Assembly (NCBI GenBank): GCA_905339295.1
Contig: CAJPFI010000013.1
Location: forward strand, 124,001 to 188,000
Direction: 5' to 3'
DNA from: Burkholderiales bacterium
Lineage (GTDB): Bacteria > Pseudomonadota > Gammaproteobacteria > Burkholderiales > Casimicrobiaceae
Length of the DNA: 64,000 nt
Shown: positions 1 through 6,942 of the stretch, one piece after another
Layout of the letters: each line of letters begins with the position of its first letter
How positions within the stretch are numbered: position 1 is the stretch's first letter
Notes under the pieces: model-generated
The model's input: the letters and a program-made list of their open reading frames with translations, nothing else
The model's database searches: none
What the model was told of the DNA's origin: nothing
Translations under genes and position numbers: made by a program

Positions 1-588
1 GCCCGCGGGCAGCCCGCTGCGGCTCGCGATCTCGGCGATCGCCCACGCGCAGCCGGGCACGAGCTCGGCCGGCTTGAACACGACACAATTGCCGTAGGCG
101 AGCGCCGGCGCGACCTTCCACGCCGGGATCGCGATCGGGAAGTTCCACGGGGTGATGATGCTGACCACGCCGAGCGGCTCGCGCGTGATCTCGACGCCGA
201 CGTTCGGGCGCACCGACGGCACGACCTCGCCGCCCGCGCGCAGCGCCTCGCCGGCGAAGAACTTGAAGATGTGCCCGGCACGCGTCGCCTCGCCGATCCC
301 TTCCGGCAGCGTCTTGCCCTCCTCGCGGGCGAGCAGGTCGCCCAGCTCCGCCCTGCGGGCGAGGATCTCGCTGCCGATGAAGTCGAGCGCGTCGGCGCGC
401 TGCTGCGGCGTCGCGACCGACCACTTCGGGAACGCGGCATGCGCCGCGTCGATCGCGGTGCGCGCCTGCCCGGCGTCCGCCAGCGCGTATTCGCCGACGA
501 CGTCGCGCGTGTCCGACGGATTGACGTTGCTGTGCGTGCGGGCGCCGGCGAGCCAGTCGCCGGCCACGTAGTTGCGGTGTTCGCTCAC
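1..588 (-). CDS. Aldehyde dehydrogenase, alpha-ketoglutarate semialdehyde dehydrogenase type (3' end beyond window)
   Basis: The N-terminal 196 residues of an NAD(P)-dependent aldehyde dehydrogenase are present; the gene runs off the left edge, so the catalytic cysteine is not visible. The start is GTG at 588 (protein begins (M)SEHRNYVAGDWLAG); no in-frame ATG lies nearby. The cofactor-binding motif TPWNFPIAIPAWK and the EEGKTLPE stretch are typical of the family. The N-terminus resembles alpha-ketoglutarate semialdehyde dehydrogenases, which finish oxidative L-arabinose and glucarate pathways by making 2-oxoglutarate. That assignment is supported by the L-arabinonate dehydratase and keto-deoxy acid dehydratase genes a few kb away, but they are not in one uninterrupted operon with this gene. 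Other semialdehyde substrates remain possible. Confidence 0.85.
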   Translation of the reverse strand, partial: MSEHRNYVAGDWLAGARTHSNVNPSDTRDVVGEYALADAGQARTAIDAAHAAFPKWSVATPQQRADALDFIGSEILARRAELGDLLAREEGKTLPEGIGEATRAGHIFKFFAGEALRAGGEVVPSVRPNVGVEITREPLGVVSIITPWNFPIAIPAWKVAPALAYGNCVVFKPAELVPGCAWAIAEIASRSGLPAG

Positions 589-921
589 GGGATGGGTGCC
601 TCGGGTCGATTGGGTCGATGCGGAGGGCGGACGCGTGGACTGCCCGGGCCCGTCGTCGAGATGCGCGTTCCGCAAGGCGCAATCCCGGCAGGCGGGCGCG
701 GCAGGATCGACCGCGGCGTGCGCGCCGGCGCGAAGCTCGCCCGCCGGGAGGCGACATCGTACCCGGCGAGGCGGCGTGCGGCCATCGCCGGCGCGTCGCG
801 GGACTCGAACGAACGTTCCACGACCGTGGCGGCGCGCGCCGCGAAGCTCGCCCGGATTCGCATCGCGGCATTCACCGCAACCTCTCCGTCGCCGGTGGCC
901 ACGCGCTCGCGACCGCGGCTT
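589..921. other. Intergenic stretch without a recognisable gene
   Basis: The region lies between the 3' end of the LysR gene and the start of the aldehyde dehydrogenase. Both strands have open frames because of the high GC content, but none resembles a known protein. It presumably carries the aldehyde dehydrogenase promoter; I could not pick out a convincing box. Confidence 0.4.
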
Positions 922-1827
922 TCACGGTTCCCCCGGCATGCCGCGCGATCGCGCGGCGCGACCGCGCGCATTCAGGATCTCGGCGAGGAAGTCGCGCACC
1001 GCGGTGACCCGCGGCTCGCGCAGGAGGTCGGCGTTGACGAACACCATCAGGTCGAGGTGGCCGACCTCGCGGCTGGGCAACACGACCTTGAGGCCGGGCG
1101 TGCCGCTCACCAGCGGCTCGGGCAGCATCGCGAGACCCAGTCCGGCACGCGCGGCGAGCAGGCGCGCGTGCGGGCTGTTGCTGCGGAAGACAATCGTCGC
1201 GCCGCGGCCGCCGGCGCGCAGCCACGGCTTGGGGGCGACGTGCGCCATCGAGTGGTCGAAGCCGATCAGCGCGTGGCCCTTCAGGTCGTCGATGGCGCGC
1301 GGCGCGCCGCAGCGCCGCAGGTACGCAGGCGACGCGTACAGGCCGAAGGGCACGCTGAACGTGCGCTCGAGCGCGAACCCGCCGGCCAGCATGCGCTCGG
1401 CGCGGATCGCGACGTCGACGTCGCGCACCAGCAGGCCTGCGGCGGGGCTGCCCGTCAACAGCTCGACGACCAGGTGCGGATGGCGCCGGGCGAGCTCGGG
1501 CAGCCGGCGCGCCAGCATCAGCCCGACGAACTCGGGCGCGGCGACGCGCACTTCGCCTACGAGCGCTTCCGGCCGGTCGGAGAGCCGCTCCCGGGCGATC
1601 TCGATCGTCCGCGGCACAGTCCCGACCGCCTCGAGAAGCGTCGCGCCGACCGGCGTCAGCACATAGCCCGTGGGCTTGCGCTCGAACAGCGTGGCGTCGA
1701 GCGCGGACTCGAGCGAGCGGATGCGCCGCCACGTCGTCGCCTGCGAGACGCGCGCGCGGCGCGCCCCGGCCGCGAGGCTGCCCGCGCTTGCGACGGCGAG
1801 AAAGATGCGCAGGTCGTCCCAGTCCAT
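922..1827 (-). CDS. LysR-family transcriptional regulator
   Basis: A 301-residue LysR-type regulator of normal length. The winged helix-turn-helix covers about residues 1-60 (MDWDDLRIFLAVASAGSLAA, then SQATTWRRIRSLE), followed by a LysR substrate-binding domain from about residue 90. The start is the ATG at 1827 rather than upstream codons, because LysR proteins begin a few residues before the DLR(I/L)F helix. It is divergent from the peroxiredoxin gene with a 105-nt gap, the usual arrangement for a LysR regulator and its target. Regulation of the downstream peroxiredoxin and cupin is an inference; control of the sugar-acid genes is also possible. Confidence 0.93.
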   Translation of the reverse strand: MDWDDLRIFLAVASAGSLAAGARRARVSQATTWRRIRSLESALDATLFERKPTGYVLTPVGATLLEAVGTVPRTIEIARERLSDRPEALVGEVRVAAPEFVGLMLARRLPELARRHPHLVVELLTGSPAAGLLVRDVDVAIRAERMLAGGFALERTFSVPFGLYASPAYLRRCGAPRAIDDLKGHALIGFDHSMAHVAPKPWLRAGGRGATIVFRSNSPHARLLAARAGLGLAMLPEPLVSGTPGLKVVLPSREVGHLDLMVFVNADLLREPRVTAVRDFLAEILNARGRAARSRGMPGEP

Positions 1828-1871
1828 TTCATGTCCCCGAAAATGAAAGACAGTCACTCGATTTTGGACTC

Positions 1872-1900
1872 TTCCTTTCGGATTCTGCAACCCCTAGACT
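1872..1900 (+). promoter_or_regulatory. Candidate sigma-70 promoter of the peroxiredoxin gene
   Basis: In the relatively AT-rich divergent region a -35-like TTCCTT (1872-1877) and a -10-like TAGACT (1895-1900) are separated by 17 nt. The gene follows after a strong ribosome binding site, AAAGGAGG at 1919-1926, seven to eight bases before the ATG at 1933. The promoter is a pattern match only. Confidence 0.35.
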
Positions 1901-1932
1901 GGCTGCCCCACTCACCCGAAAGGAGGCCGACG

Positions 1933-2595
1933 ATGGCACTGCACATTGGCGACGAGGCGCCGGATTTCACCGCGGACAGCACCGAGGGGCGGATCGCGTT
2001 CCACCGCCACATCGAGGGCGGCTGGGCAATCCTCTTCTCGCATCCCAAGGACTTCACGCCGATCTGCACGACCGAGCTCGGGGCGATGGCGCGCCTCAAG
2101 CCCGAGTTCGACCGGCGAAACTGCAAGCTGGTCGGCCTCTCGGTCGACCCGGTCGCCGACCACCTGCGCTGGGCCCGCGACATCGAGGAGACGCAGGGGA
2201 CGGCGCCGAACTTCCCGCTGATCGGGGACGCCGACCTCGCCGTCGCGAAGCTCTACGACATGATTCACCCGAACGCGAGCGGCGACGCGACGTCGCGCAC
2301 CGCCGCCGACAACGCGACGATCCGCTCGGTGTTCGTCATCGGCCCCGACCGGAAGATCAAGGCGACGCTCACCTACCCGATGAGCTCGGGCCGCAACGTC
2401 GACGAGCTGCTGCGCCTGCTCGACTCGGTGCAACTCACGGCGGCGCACAAGGTCGGCACGCCGGCGAACTGGCGCCCCGGCGAGGACGTGATCATCGTGC
2501 CGTCGGTGTCCGAGGACGAGGCGCGGCAGCGCTTTCCCGCGGGATGGAAGGCGCCGAGGGCCTACCTGCGGATCGTTCCGCAGCCGCGGCCATGA
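1933..2595 (+). CDS. 1-Cys peroxiredoxin (AhpC/TSA, Prx6 type)
   Basis: A 220-residue thiol peroxidase that reduces H2O2 and organic peroxides. The peroxidatic cysteine is Cys45 in DFTPICTTE. The C-terminal domain (GRNVDELLRLLDSVQLT, then RPGEDVIIVPSVS) is characteristic of the Prx6 group; no second resolving cysteine is seen, so a one-cysteine mechanism with an external reductant is expected. The ATG at 1933 has a near-perfect ribosome binding site. The stop overlaps the start of the next gene (ATGA), indicating translational coupling. Divergent from a LysR regulator that may control it. Confidence 0.95.
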   Translation: MALHIGDEAPDFTADSTEGRIAFHRHIEGGWAILFSHPKDFTPICTTELGAMARLKPEFDRRNCKLVGLSVDPVADHLRWARDIEETQGTAPNFPLIGDADLAVAKLYDMIHPNASGDATSRTAADNATIRSVFVIGPDRKIKATLTYPMSSGRNVDELLRLLDSVQLTAAHKVGTPANWRPGEDVIIVPSVSEDEARQRFPAGWKAPRAYLRIVPQPRP

Positions 2596-3221
2596 GCGCG
2601 CACGACGGTGCGCCGACGCTCGCGCGACAAGGACCGGCGGTGAAGGATGATGCCTCCCGGCGAACCACCGCCCTGCGCGACTTCACCGTCGCGCTGCGCG
2701 AGGCGCGTGAGCACTGCCCCGGCGAGCGAGCGATGATCGCTCACGCGCGCGAGCTGACCGTGACGTTCGCCGCCCGACAGTCGGAGTGGCTGACCGAGGC
2801 GATGTGCGTGCCTGACGCTGTCCAGGGATTCGGCGCTCATCTGCTTCACGAGGAGCCCGACCACACGCTCGCGGCGTTCGTCGTGAGCTGGCTGCCGGGA
2901 CGCGGCACGCCACCGCACGACCACGGCAGCTGGGCAGTGATCGTCGGGCTTCGCGGCAGCGAGCTCAACCGGATGTGGCGCCGGCTCGACGACGGCGGCC
3001 GTCCCGGTCATGCGGTGCTCGCGCCCGCGTCCGAGCGCGCGATCGCCATGGGCGGCGTGGTCGCGATGCCCTCCGGGGCGATCCACAGCGTGCGCAACGA
3101 AAGCGACGAGGTGAGCGTCTCGCTGCACGTCTACGGATTGCATTTCAATCACGCCCGGCGCTCGCAGTTCGATCCGGAGGCGCGCACCGAGATGCCGTAC
3201 CAGGTGCGGGTGAGCGCGTGA
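2592..3221 (+). CDS. Cysteine dioxygenase-type cupin protein
   Basis: A 209-residue cupin similar to cysteine dioxygenase-like metal-dependent enzymes. The expected three-histidine iron site is visible: His109 and His111 in PPHDHGSW and His165 in GAIHSVRN. Known family members oxidise cysteine or related thiols such as 3-mercaptopropionate to sulfinic acids. The actual substrate cannot be read from the sequence. The start overlaps the peroxiredoxin stop by ATGA, and the stop overlaps the start of a small downstream gene by GTGA, so the three genes form a coupled operon linked to thiol or oxidative metabolism. Confidence 0.82.
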   Translation: MSAHDGAPTLARQGPAVKDDASRRTTALRDFTVALREAREHCPGERAMIAHARELTVTFAARQSEWLTEAMCVPDAVQGFGAHLLHEEPDHTLAAFVVSWLPGRGTPPHDHGSWAVIVGLRGSELNRMWRRLDDGGRPGHAVLAPASERAIAMGGVVAMPSGAIHSVRNESDEVSVSLHVYGLHFNHARRSQFDPEARTEMPYQVRVSA

Positions 3222-3394
3222 GCGCCTCCGCGACGCCTGCCACGGCGATCGGCGCCTGGCTCGAGCGCAGCCGCGCGACGCTCGACGAGGAGATCCGCCG
3301 CTGCCCGACGCCGATCGCCCGCTGCGACTTGCAGCTCGGCGGGTTGATCGACCGGCGCGGCGCCGCGCCAGGACGTCGGCCGGCGGCGGATTGA
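3218..3394 (+). CDS. Small conserved-looking hypothetical protein (58 aa)
   Basis: Short frame starting at GTG 3218, which overlaps the cupin stop codon (GTGA), the same coupling as in the two preceding junctions. The first 40 residues look like a genuine compact helical protein: an amphipathic segment (IGAWLERSRATLDEEIRR) is followed by CPTPIARCDLQLGGLIDRR with two cysteines. The tail is arginine- and proline-rich and may be poorly conserved. I know of no function; the operon position suggests a role beside the cupin enzyme. Confidence 0.55.
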   Translation: MSASATPATAIGAWLERSRATLDEEIRRCPTPIARCDLQLGGLIDRRGAAPGRRPAAD

Positions 3395-3494
3395 CTGCCA
3401 GGCGACGCGCTGATCGAAGTCGTACGACGGTGCCGGCCGGGCCTGGCGATCGATTTCCCGCTGCCCTGCGGGCGGCATGTCCCGTAGCGGCGGG

Positions 3495-5237
3495 TCAGTG
3501 GATCTCGGGCTCGTGGCGGTCGCCGCCGGCGGGCCTCACCGGCTCGAGGAAATCGAAGTCGCAGCCTTCGTTGGCCTGGCGGATGTGCTGCTGGTAGAGC
3601 GCGCCGAAGCCGCGGTCGAAGCGCGGCGCGGGCGCCTTCCAGCCGGCGCGGCGGCGCGCGAGCTCGGCGTCGTCGACGTGCAGGTGCAGCTTGCGGCCGG
3701 GCACGTCGAGCGTGATCGTGTCGCCGTCGTGCACCAGCGCGAGCGGGCCGCCGACGTAGGATTCCGGCGCGACGTGCAGCACGCACGCGCCGTAGCTCGT
3801 GCCGCTCATGCGCGCGTCCGAGACGCGCACCATGTCGCGGACGCCTTGCGCGAGGAGCTTCTTCGGAATCGGAAGCTGGCCCCACTCGGGCATGCCGGGC
3901 GCGCCCTGCGGGCCGGCGTTCCGCAGCACGATCACGCACTGCGCGTCGATGTCGAGCGCGTCGTCGTCGATGCGCGCGGCGAGGTCGTTGTAGTCGTCGA
4001 ACACGACGGCGCGGCCGGTGTGCACGTGCAGGCGCTTCTCGGCGGCCGCAGGCTTGATCACCGCGCCGTCCGGGGCGAGATTGCCGCGCAGCACCGCGAG
4101 GCCGGTGTCGGGCACGAGCGCATGCGCGCGGTCGCGGATCACGTCGTCGTTCCAGGTCCGCGCGCCGGCGAGCGCGTCGCCGAGCGTGCGAGCCTCGACC
4201 GTGCGCTGCTTCGTGTCCAGCAGGTCGCCCAGGTTCGCCATCAATGCGCGCAGGCCGCCCGCGTAGTAGAAGTCCTCCATCAGGTACTCGCCCGACGGGC
4301 GGATGTTGGCGAGCACCGGCGTGCGGCGCGACAGCGCGTCGAAGCGGTCCAGCGTGAGCGGGATGCCCAGGCGGCGCGCCATCGCGACCAGGTGCACGAC
4401 GGCGTTGGTCGATCCCGACAACGCGAGCACCGTGGTGATCGCGTTGTCGAACGACGCGGCGGTGACGAGGTCGGAGGGCTTCAGGTCCTCCCACACCATG
4501 TCGACGATGCGCCTGCCGGTGTTGGCGGCCATCTGCGCGTGGCGCGAATCGGCCGCGGGGATCGACGCGGCGCCGGCCAGCGTGAGGCCGAGCGCCTCGG
4601 TCGCGCTGGTCATCGTCGACGCGGTGCCCATCGTCATGCAATGGCCGGGCGTGCGGGCGATCCCGCCCTCGATCTCCTGCCAGTCGGCTTCGGTGATCGT
4701 GCCGGCGCGCAGCTCCGCCCAGTACTTCCACACGTCGCTGCCGCTGCCGAGCGGACCGCCGCGGAAGTCGCCGCGCAGCATCGGGCCTGCCGGCAGGAAG
4801 ATCGACGGCAGGTCCATCGCGAATGCGCCCATCAGGAGCGCGGGCGTGGTCTTGTCGCAACCCCCCATCAGCACGCAGCCGTCGGCCGGATACGATCGCA
4901 GCAGCTCCTCGGTCTCCATCGCGAGCAGGTTTCTGTAGAGCATCGTCGTCGGCTTCTGGAACGGCTCGGAGAGCGACAGCGCCGGAATTTCGACCGGGAA
5001 GCCGCCGGCCTGCCAGACGCCGCGCTTCACCTCCTCGACGCGCTGCTTGAAGTGCGTGTGGCAGGGATTGATGTCGCTCCAGGTGTTGACGATCGCGATG
5101 ACCGGCTTGCCGGTGTAGTCCTCGCGCGTGTAGCCCATCTGCGCGGTTCGCGAGCGATGGCCGAAGCCGCGCGTGCCCGCGAGGCCGTACCAGCGGTGGC
5201 TGCGCAGTTCCTCGGGCTTCTTCCTGCGGGTCGACAT
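3495..5237 (-). CDS. L-arabinonate dehydratase (IlvD/Edd family)
   Basis: A 580-residue Fe-S dehydratase that removes water from a sugar acid to give a 2-keto-3-deoxy acid. Three cluster ligands fall at Cys59 (SDINPCHTHF), Cys127 (MGGCDKTTPA, followed by Lys129) and Cys200 (TPGHCMTMGTAS). To my knowledge these are the positions reported for the Rhizobium L-arabinonate dehydratase with a [2Fe-2S] cluster, which makes that substrate class likely. Other pentonate, galactonate or fuconate dehydratases share the fold. The start ATG is at 5237. It lies 71 nt downstream of the keto-deoxy acid dehydratase gene on the same strand, so the two are probably co-transcribed. Confidence 0.88.
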   Translation of the reverse strand: MSTRRKKPEELRSHRWYGLAGTRGFGHRSRTAQMGYTREDYTGKPVIAIVNTWSDINPCHTHFKQRVEEVKRGVWQAGGFPVEIPALSLSEPFQKPTTMLYRNLLAMETEELLRSYPADGCVLMGGCDKTTPALLMGAFAMDLPSIFLPAGPMLRGDFRGGPLGSGSDVWKYWAELRAGTITEADWQEIEGGIARTPGHCMTMGTASTMTSATEALGLTLAGAASIPAADSRHAQMAANTGRRIVDMVWEDLKPSDLVTAASFDNAITTVLALSGSTNAVVHLVAMARRLGIPLTLDRFDALSRRTPVLANIRPSGEYLMEDFYYAGGLRALMANLGDLLDTKQRTVEARTLGDALAGARTWNDDVIRDRAHALVPDTGLAVLRGNLAPDGAVIKPAAAEKRLHVHTGRAVVFDDYNDLAARIDDDALDIDAQCVIVLRNAGPQGAPGMPEWGQLPIPKKLLAQGVRDMVRVSDARMSGTSYGACVLHVAPESYVGGPLALVHDGDTITLDVPGRKLHLHVDDAELARRRAGWKAPAPRFDRGFGALYQQHIRQANEGCDFDFLEPVRPAGGDRHEPEIH

Positions 5238-5308
5238 GGGCGAGGGTTCGGACGGGAAAGGTTGGAAGGGCGCGGCCGGAGGGAAGGGGCGGATGCCCCG
5301 ACCCCGGC

Positions 5309-6250
5309 TCAGGCGGCGATCGGCGCGGCGGCGCGCGCGCGGTCGCGCGCGAGCAGTTCGCGCGCGGCGGGCTCGACGCGGGCCTGTTCGCCGGCGGAGA
5401 GCCCGCTCAGCAGCGGCAGCATCGGGCCGGTGTCGGCGACGCCGGCGAGCCCCACCGCGTCGTGCAGCACGCGGATCGGGCTCGACGCGTCGCGCGCGTC
5501 CTCGAGCGGCAGGAACGCCGAGCGGATCGCCTCGGCCTCGTCGTAGCGCCCGCGCTTCAGGAGGTCGAGCAGCGCCATCGACAGGTGCGGCGCGATGCAG
5601 CCGGACCCCGTCGTGAACGAGACGAGTCCGAAGTCGCGCAGGTGGACGATCGCGGGACGCTCGCCGATGCCGGACACGACGATCTCGCGCGGCAGCTCCT
5701 TCAGGATCGCGTCGAGATAGCCGTCGCGCGACGGATCGCGACGGACGACCGCGTACTTCACCGCAACGAGCCGTCCTTCGCGATGCAGCGCGCCGAGCGT
5801 CGCGGGCTCGAGGTAGGGATCGGCCTTGACGTAGACGACGACCGGCCTTCCCAGCGCGTCGCCGAAGCGGCGGATGCCGTCGGCAAGACCCGCGTCGGTG
5901 AATGGGAAGGTCATCGGCAGCAGCATCGCAGTCGGAAACGTCCGCGTGCGCAGGATCGCGGCCTGGTCCAGGAGCTTGCCGAAATCGGGCCCCGCCGACG
6001 GCAGCATCCAGGTGTCCGCGCCGGCGATCTCGGCGAGCATGTCGACGGTTTCCGCGTAGGCGGAGACCGCGAGGTGGTAGAAGTTCGCGTTGCCGCCGTA
6101 CATGAGGCTCCGCACGCCGCCGCCCTCGAGATGGCGGACGATCGCGCGGTTGGCGTCGCGGTCGAGCGAAAGGTCGGCGTGCCGCGCGAGCGGCGGGACG
6201 GCGATGACCGAGCGCGCGAGGTCGGCGGGGGTGATCGGCGAGGTCTTCAT
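5309..6250 (-). CDS. DHDPS/KdgD-family 2-keto-3-deoxy sugar acid dehydratase
   Basis: A 313-residue aldolase-fold enzyme of the dihydrodipicolinate synthase family. The Schiff-base lysine is probably the one in LVAVKYAVV, and GGGVRSLMYGGNANFYHL fits the substrate-binding loop. Placed directly before L-arabinonate dehydratase, it most likely converts 2-keto-3-deoxy-L-arabinonate to alpha-ketoglutarate semialdehyde, the next step of the oxidative arabinose route. A 5-dehydro-4-deoxyglucarate dehydratase role is the main alternative. The ATG at 6250 is chosen because the family N-terminus begins shortly before it; upstream in-frame sequence is low-quality. Confidence 0.85.
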   Translation of the reverse strand: MKTSPITPADLARSVIAVPPLARHADLSLDRDANRAIVRHLEGGGVRSLMYGGNANFYHLAVSAYAETVDMLAEIAGADTWMLPSAGPDFGKLLDQAAILRTRTFPTAMLLPMTFPFTDAGLADGIRRFGDALGRPVVVYVKADPYLEPATLGALHREGRLVAVKYAVVRRDPSRDGYLDAILKELPREIVVSGIGERPAIVHLRDFGLVSFTTGSGCIAPHLSMALLDLLKRGRYDEAEAIRSAFLPLEDARDASSPIRVLHDAVGLAGVADTGPMLPLLSGLSAGEQARVEPAARELLARDRARAAAPIAA

Positions 6251-6331
6251 GCGGCATCCGCGCGATGGGCGACGACGCGTCGCGCCGCGCGGAGTGCCCC
6301 CCGGATCATCTGACAACGGTAGGCGCGCAAT

Positions 6332-6351
6332 CGTATTTGTCCGACAATACG
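6332..6351. promoter_or_regulatory. Palindrome, candidate GntR-type operator of the sugar-acid operon
   Basis: A perfect 11-nt palindrome TTGTCCGACAA (6337-6347) sits within a longer imperfect inverted repeat flanked by CGTAT and ATACG. It is 80-100 nt upstream of the dehydratase operon. The form TTGTCnGACAA matches the general operator style of FCD-type GntR regulators, which often control sugar-acid genes. No GntR gene is in the window, so the regulator would have to be elsewhere. Confidence 0.45.
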
Positions 6352-6449
6352 CTGTCAAGCCGGGACGCACGACGTCCGCTGACCCCTGGCAGGACGGCGA
6401 ACGCGCCGCTCGCGTATTCTGTGCCGCTTCGACCGAGTCGGGGTCGCCG

Positions 6450-6788
6450 ATGGCGTTCATGACGGTGTTGCTCGTGTTCCTGGCGGCGTTCTCGGTGTGG
6501 GCGTACTTCCACACCGATCCGCCAGGCGTGCCCTTGCGTTCGCGCCTGCTGTACAACGGCGCGGTGCTCGCCGTCGCCGCAGCAGCCGCGATTGCCGTCG
6601 GAGCGACGCTCTACGCCGACGCGATCGTCGTCAAGGCCGGCCAGGCCGGGTTGCCGACGTACCTGTCCGTCATGGCAGGCTGCACGGTGTTCCTGATCGC
6701 GCTCGCACTGGGCGGCGTGATGCGCAACTTCTTCGTGTTTCCGGAGGGCAAGCGGGCGGTCGTGTCGCCCCGCAAGCCGGCAGGCTGA
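6450..6788 (+). CDS. Small inner-membrane protein of unknown function
   Basis: A 112-residue protein with about three hydrophobic segments (roughly residues 4-20, 35-57 and 70-92) and a basic C-terminus (EGKRAVVSPRKPAG). I do not recognise a named family. An alternative ATG nine bases further in (6459) would remove three residues. The gene is divergent from the sugar-acid operon and stands alone before the peptidase gene. Confidence 0.6.
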   Translation: MAFMTVLLVFLAAFSVWAYFHTDPPGVPLRSRLLYNGAVLAVAAAAAIAVGATLYADAIVVKAGQAGLPTYLSVMAGCTVFLIALALGGVMRNFFVFPEGKRAVVSPRKPAG

Positions 6789-6942
6789 CGCCGGGCGCGC
6801 GCCGAGCGCAGTGGTCGGCGCGCCGGCCAGCGACCCGCGAGGGATTCCCGCCGCCCACTCGCACCCGCCGCGCGGGCGGCCCTCGGCCCGCCACGCCGGT
6901 GGCAGAATTCGCCACATGCCGATTCACCGGAGGGGCTCCCGC

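Noticed and set aside
3477-5546. Long plus-strand frame opposite the L-arabinonate dehydratase
   Set aside because: No recognisable domain; the minus strand encodes a full-length enzyme with all cluster cysteines in place.
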